Below are positions 49,445-49,583 of a DNA stretch of 49,583 nucleotides, in pieces. How positions within the stretch are numbered: the stretch's first letter is position 1; each line of letters begins with the position of its first letter. A program made the position numbers and the translations under genes. The notes under the pieces were generated by a model, which was given only the letters and a program-made list of their open reading frames with translations, made no database searches and was not told the DNA's origin. The DNA comes from UMGS1696 sp964634795 (GTDB taxonomy: Bacteria > Bacillota > Clostridia > Oscillospirales > CAG-272): positions 1-49,583 of the forward strand of contig CAZWLL010000011.1 in the NCBI GenBank assembly GCA_964634795.1. Reading direction: 5' to 3'.

Positions 49445-49583
49445 GCGGGGATAAATTTCAGCTGAATAGTAGAGAAAACCACCCCGCTCTCGAACTTGCC
49501 CTTCTTCAAACATCAAAGATGTTTGAAGATTGCCTATTGGCAAACGTGCAAGTTCCGTTTTTTAGGCTTAATTATAGAGTGGG
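49443..49583. repeat. Dispersed hairpin repeat, nearly complete copy
   Basis: GAGCGGGG and CCCCGCTC (8 bp, perfect) enclose about 34 bases. Next come GAACTTGC...GCAAGTTC enclosing CAAACATC/GATGTTTG and TTGCC/GGCAA hairpins. The final TTAGGCTTAATTATAGAGTGGG resembles the start of another unit. It begins inside the pnp stop codon and runs off the window, and matches 1-124 over most of its length. Confidence 0.85.

Noticed and set aside
49443..49583. Insertion sequence or transposon end
   Set aside because: No transposase frame, no target-site duplication and no terminal inverted repeats around a gene were found; the element is short, non-coding and hairpin-rich.

Overview
The window looks like one scaffold from an anaerobic, low-to-moderate GC Firmicute (class Clostridia, probably a gut-type uncultured lineage). 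The reasons are consensus sigma-A promoters with 16-17 bp spacers, strong AGGAGG-type ribosome binding sites, rho-independent terminators, the DUF512 radical SAM-der-plsY order, a fused TIGR03960/TIGR03936 radical SAM protein, and a Clostridia-style F-ATPase operon. Genus or family cannot be told from the sequence alone. A run of exactly 100 N (43345-43444) marks a scaffolding gap, and both ends of the window lie in copies of one dispersed repeat, so the window is probably a whole contig or scaffold that broke at repeats.

Layout. 0.1-4.3 kb (+): a membrane-anchored YycI-like protein, murA, a DUF1858 CxxC protein, trmK and a Nif3-like protein. 4.4-12.3 kb (+): a long operon-like run with a PDZ/DUF512 radical SAM protein, der, plsY, a Methyltransf_32 enzyme, a PHP-domain protein and a class II aldolase/SDR fusion. 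12.4-15.4 kb: a BlaI-type repressor and M56 sensor protease pair. 15.4-18.5 kb: a copper module (csoR, copA) with two CsoR operators on its promoter. 18.6-18.7 kb: tRNA-Thr(GGU) on the minus strand. 19-22 kb: an S-layer-homology protein and pfkA. 22.1-29.1 kb: a complete atpIBEFHAGDC operon. 29.3-35.9 kb: rlmB, a large protein that aligns without gaps to the catalytic core of a heavy-metal P-type ATPase but has lost its catalytic motifs, and the radical SAM fusion. 36-43.3 kb: accessory genes on both strands, namely two orphan lipoprotein solute-binding proteins, a methyltransferase, a G5/3D-domain cell-wall protein and an EstB-like serine hydrolase. 43.3-43.6 kb: a tandem array of hairpin repeats around the assembly gap. 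43.7-46.5 kb (-): a small PQ-loop/SemiSWEET-like protein at the far end of rpmG-secE-nusG-rplK-rplA. 46.6-49.4 kb (+): rpsO and pnp with structured leader and intergenic RNA.

How the parts work together. Most genes are housekeeping: envelope precursor and lipid synthesis (murA, plsY), ribosome and tRNA maturation (der, rlmB, trmK, ribosomal proteins), glycolysis (pfkA) and energy coupling. The c subunit has both E32 and E65 plus T66 and Y70, the two-carboxylate Na+-binding pattern, which suggests a sodium-coupled ATP synthase; its epsilon subunit lacks the C-terminal helical domain. CsoR/CopA forms a self-contained copper defence switch.

Most promising novelty: the gene at 30289-33186. Residue spacing matches the genuine CopA encoded 12 kb upstream, and the eight-helix topology of P1B ATPases is kept. 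The DKTGT, TGES, HP and GDGxND motifs are gone, and about 400 acidic, apparently disordered residues with short amphipathic motifs are fused at the N terminus. It looks like a pseudo-P-type ATPase. The second novelty is the hairpin repeat family at 1-124, 43287-43592 and 49443-49583, with covarying stem bases.
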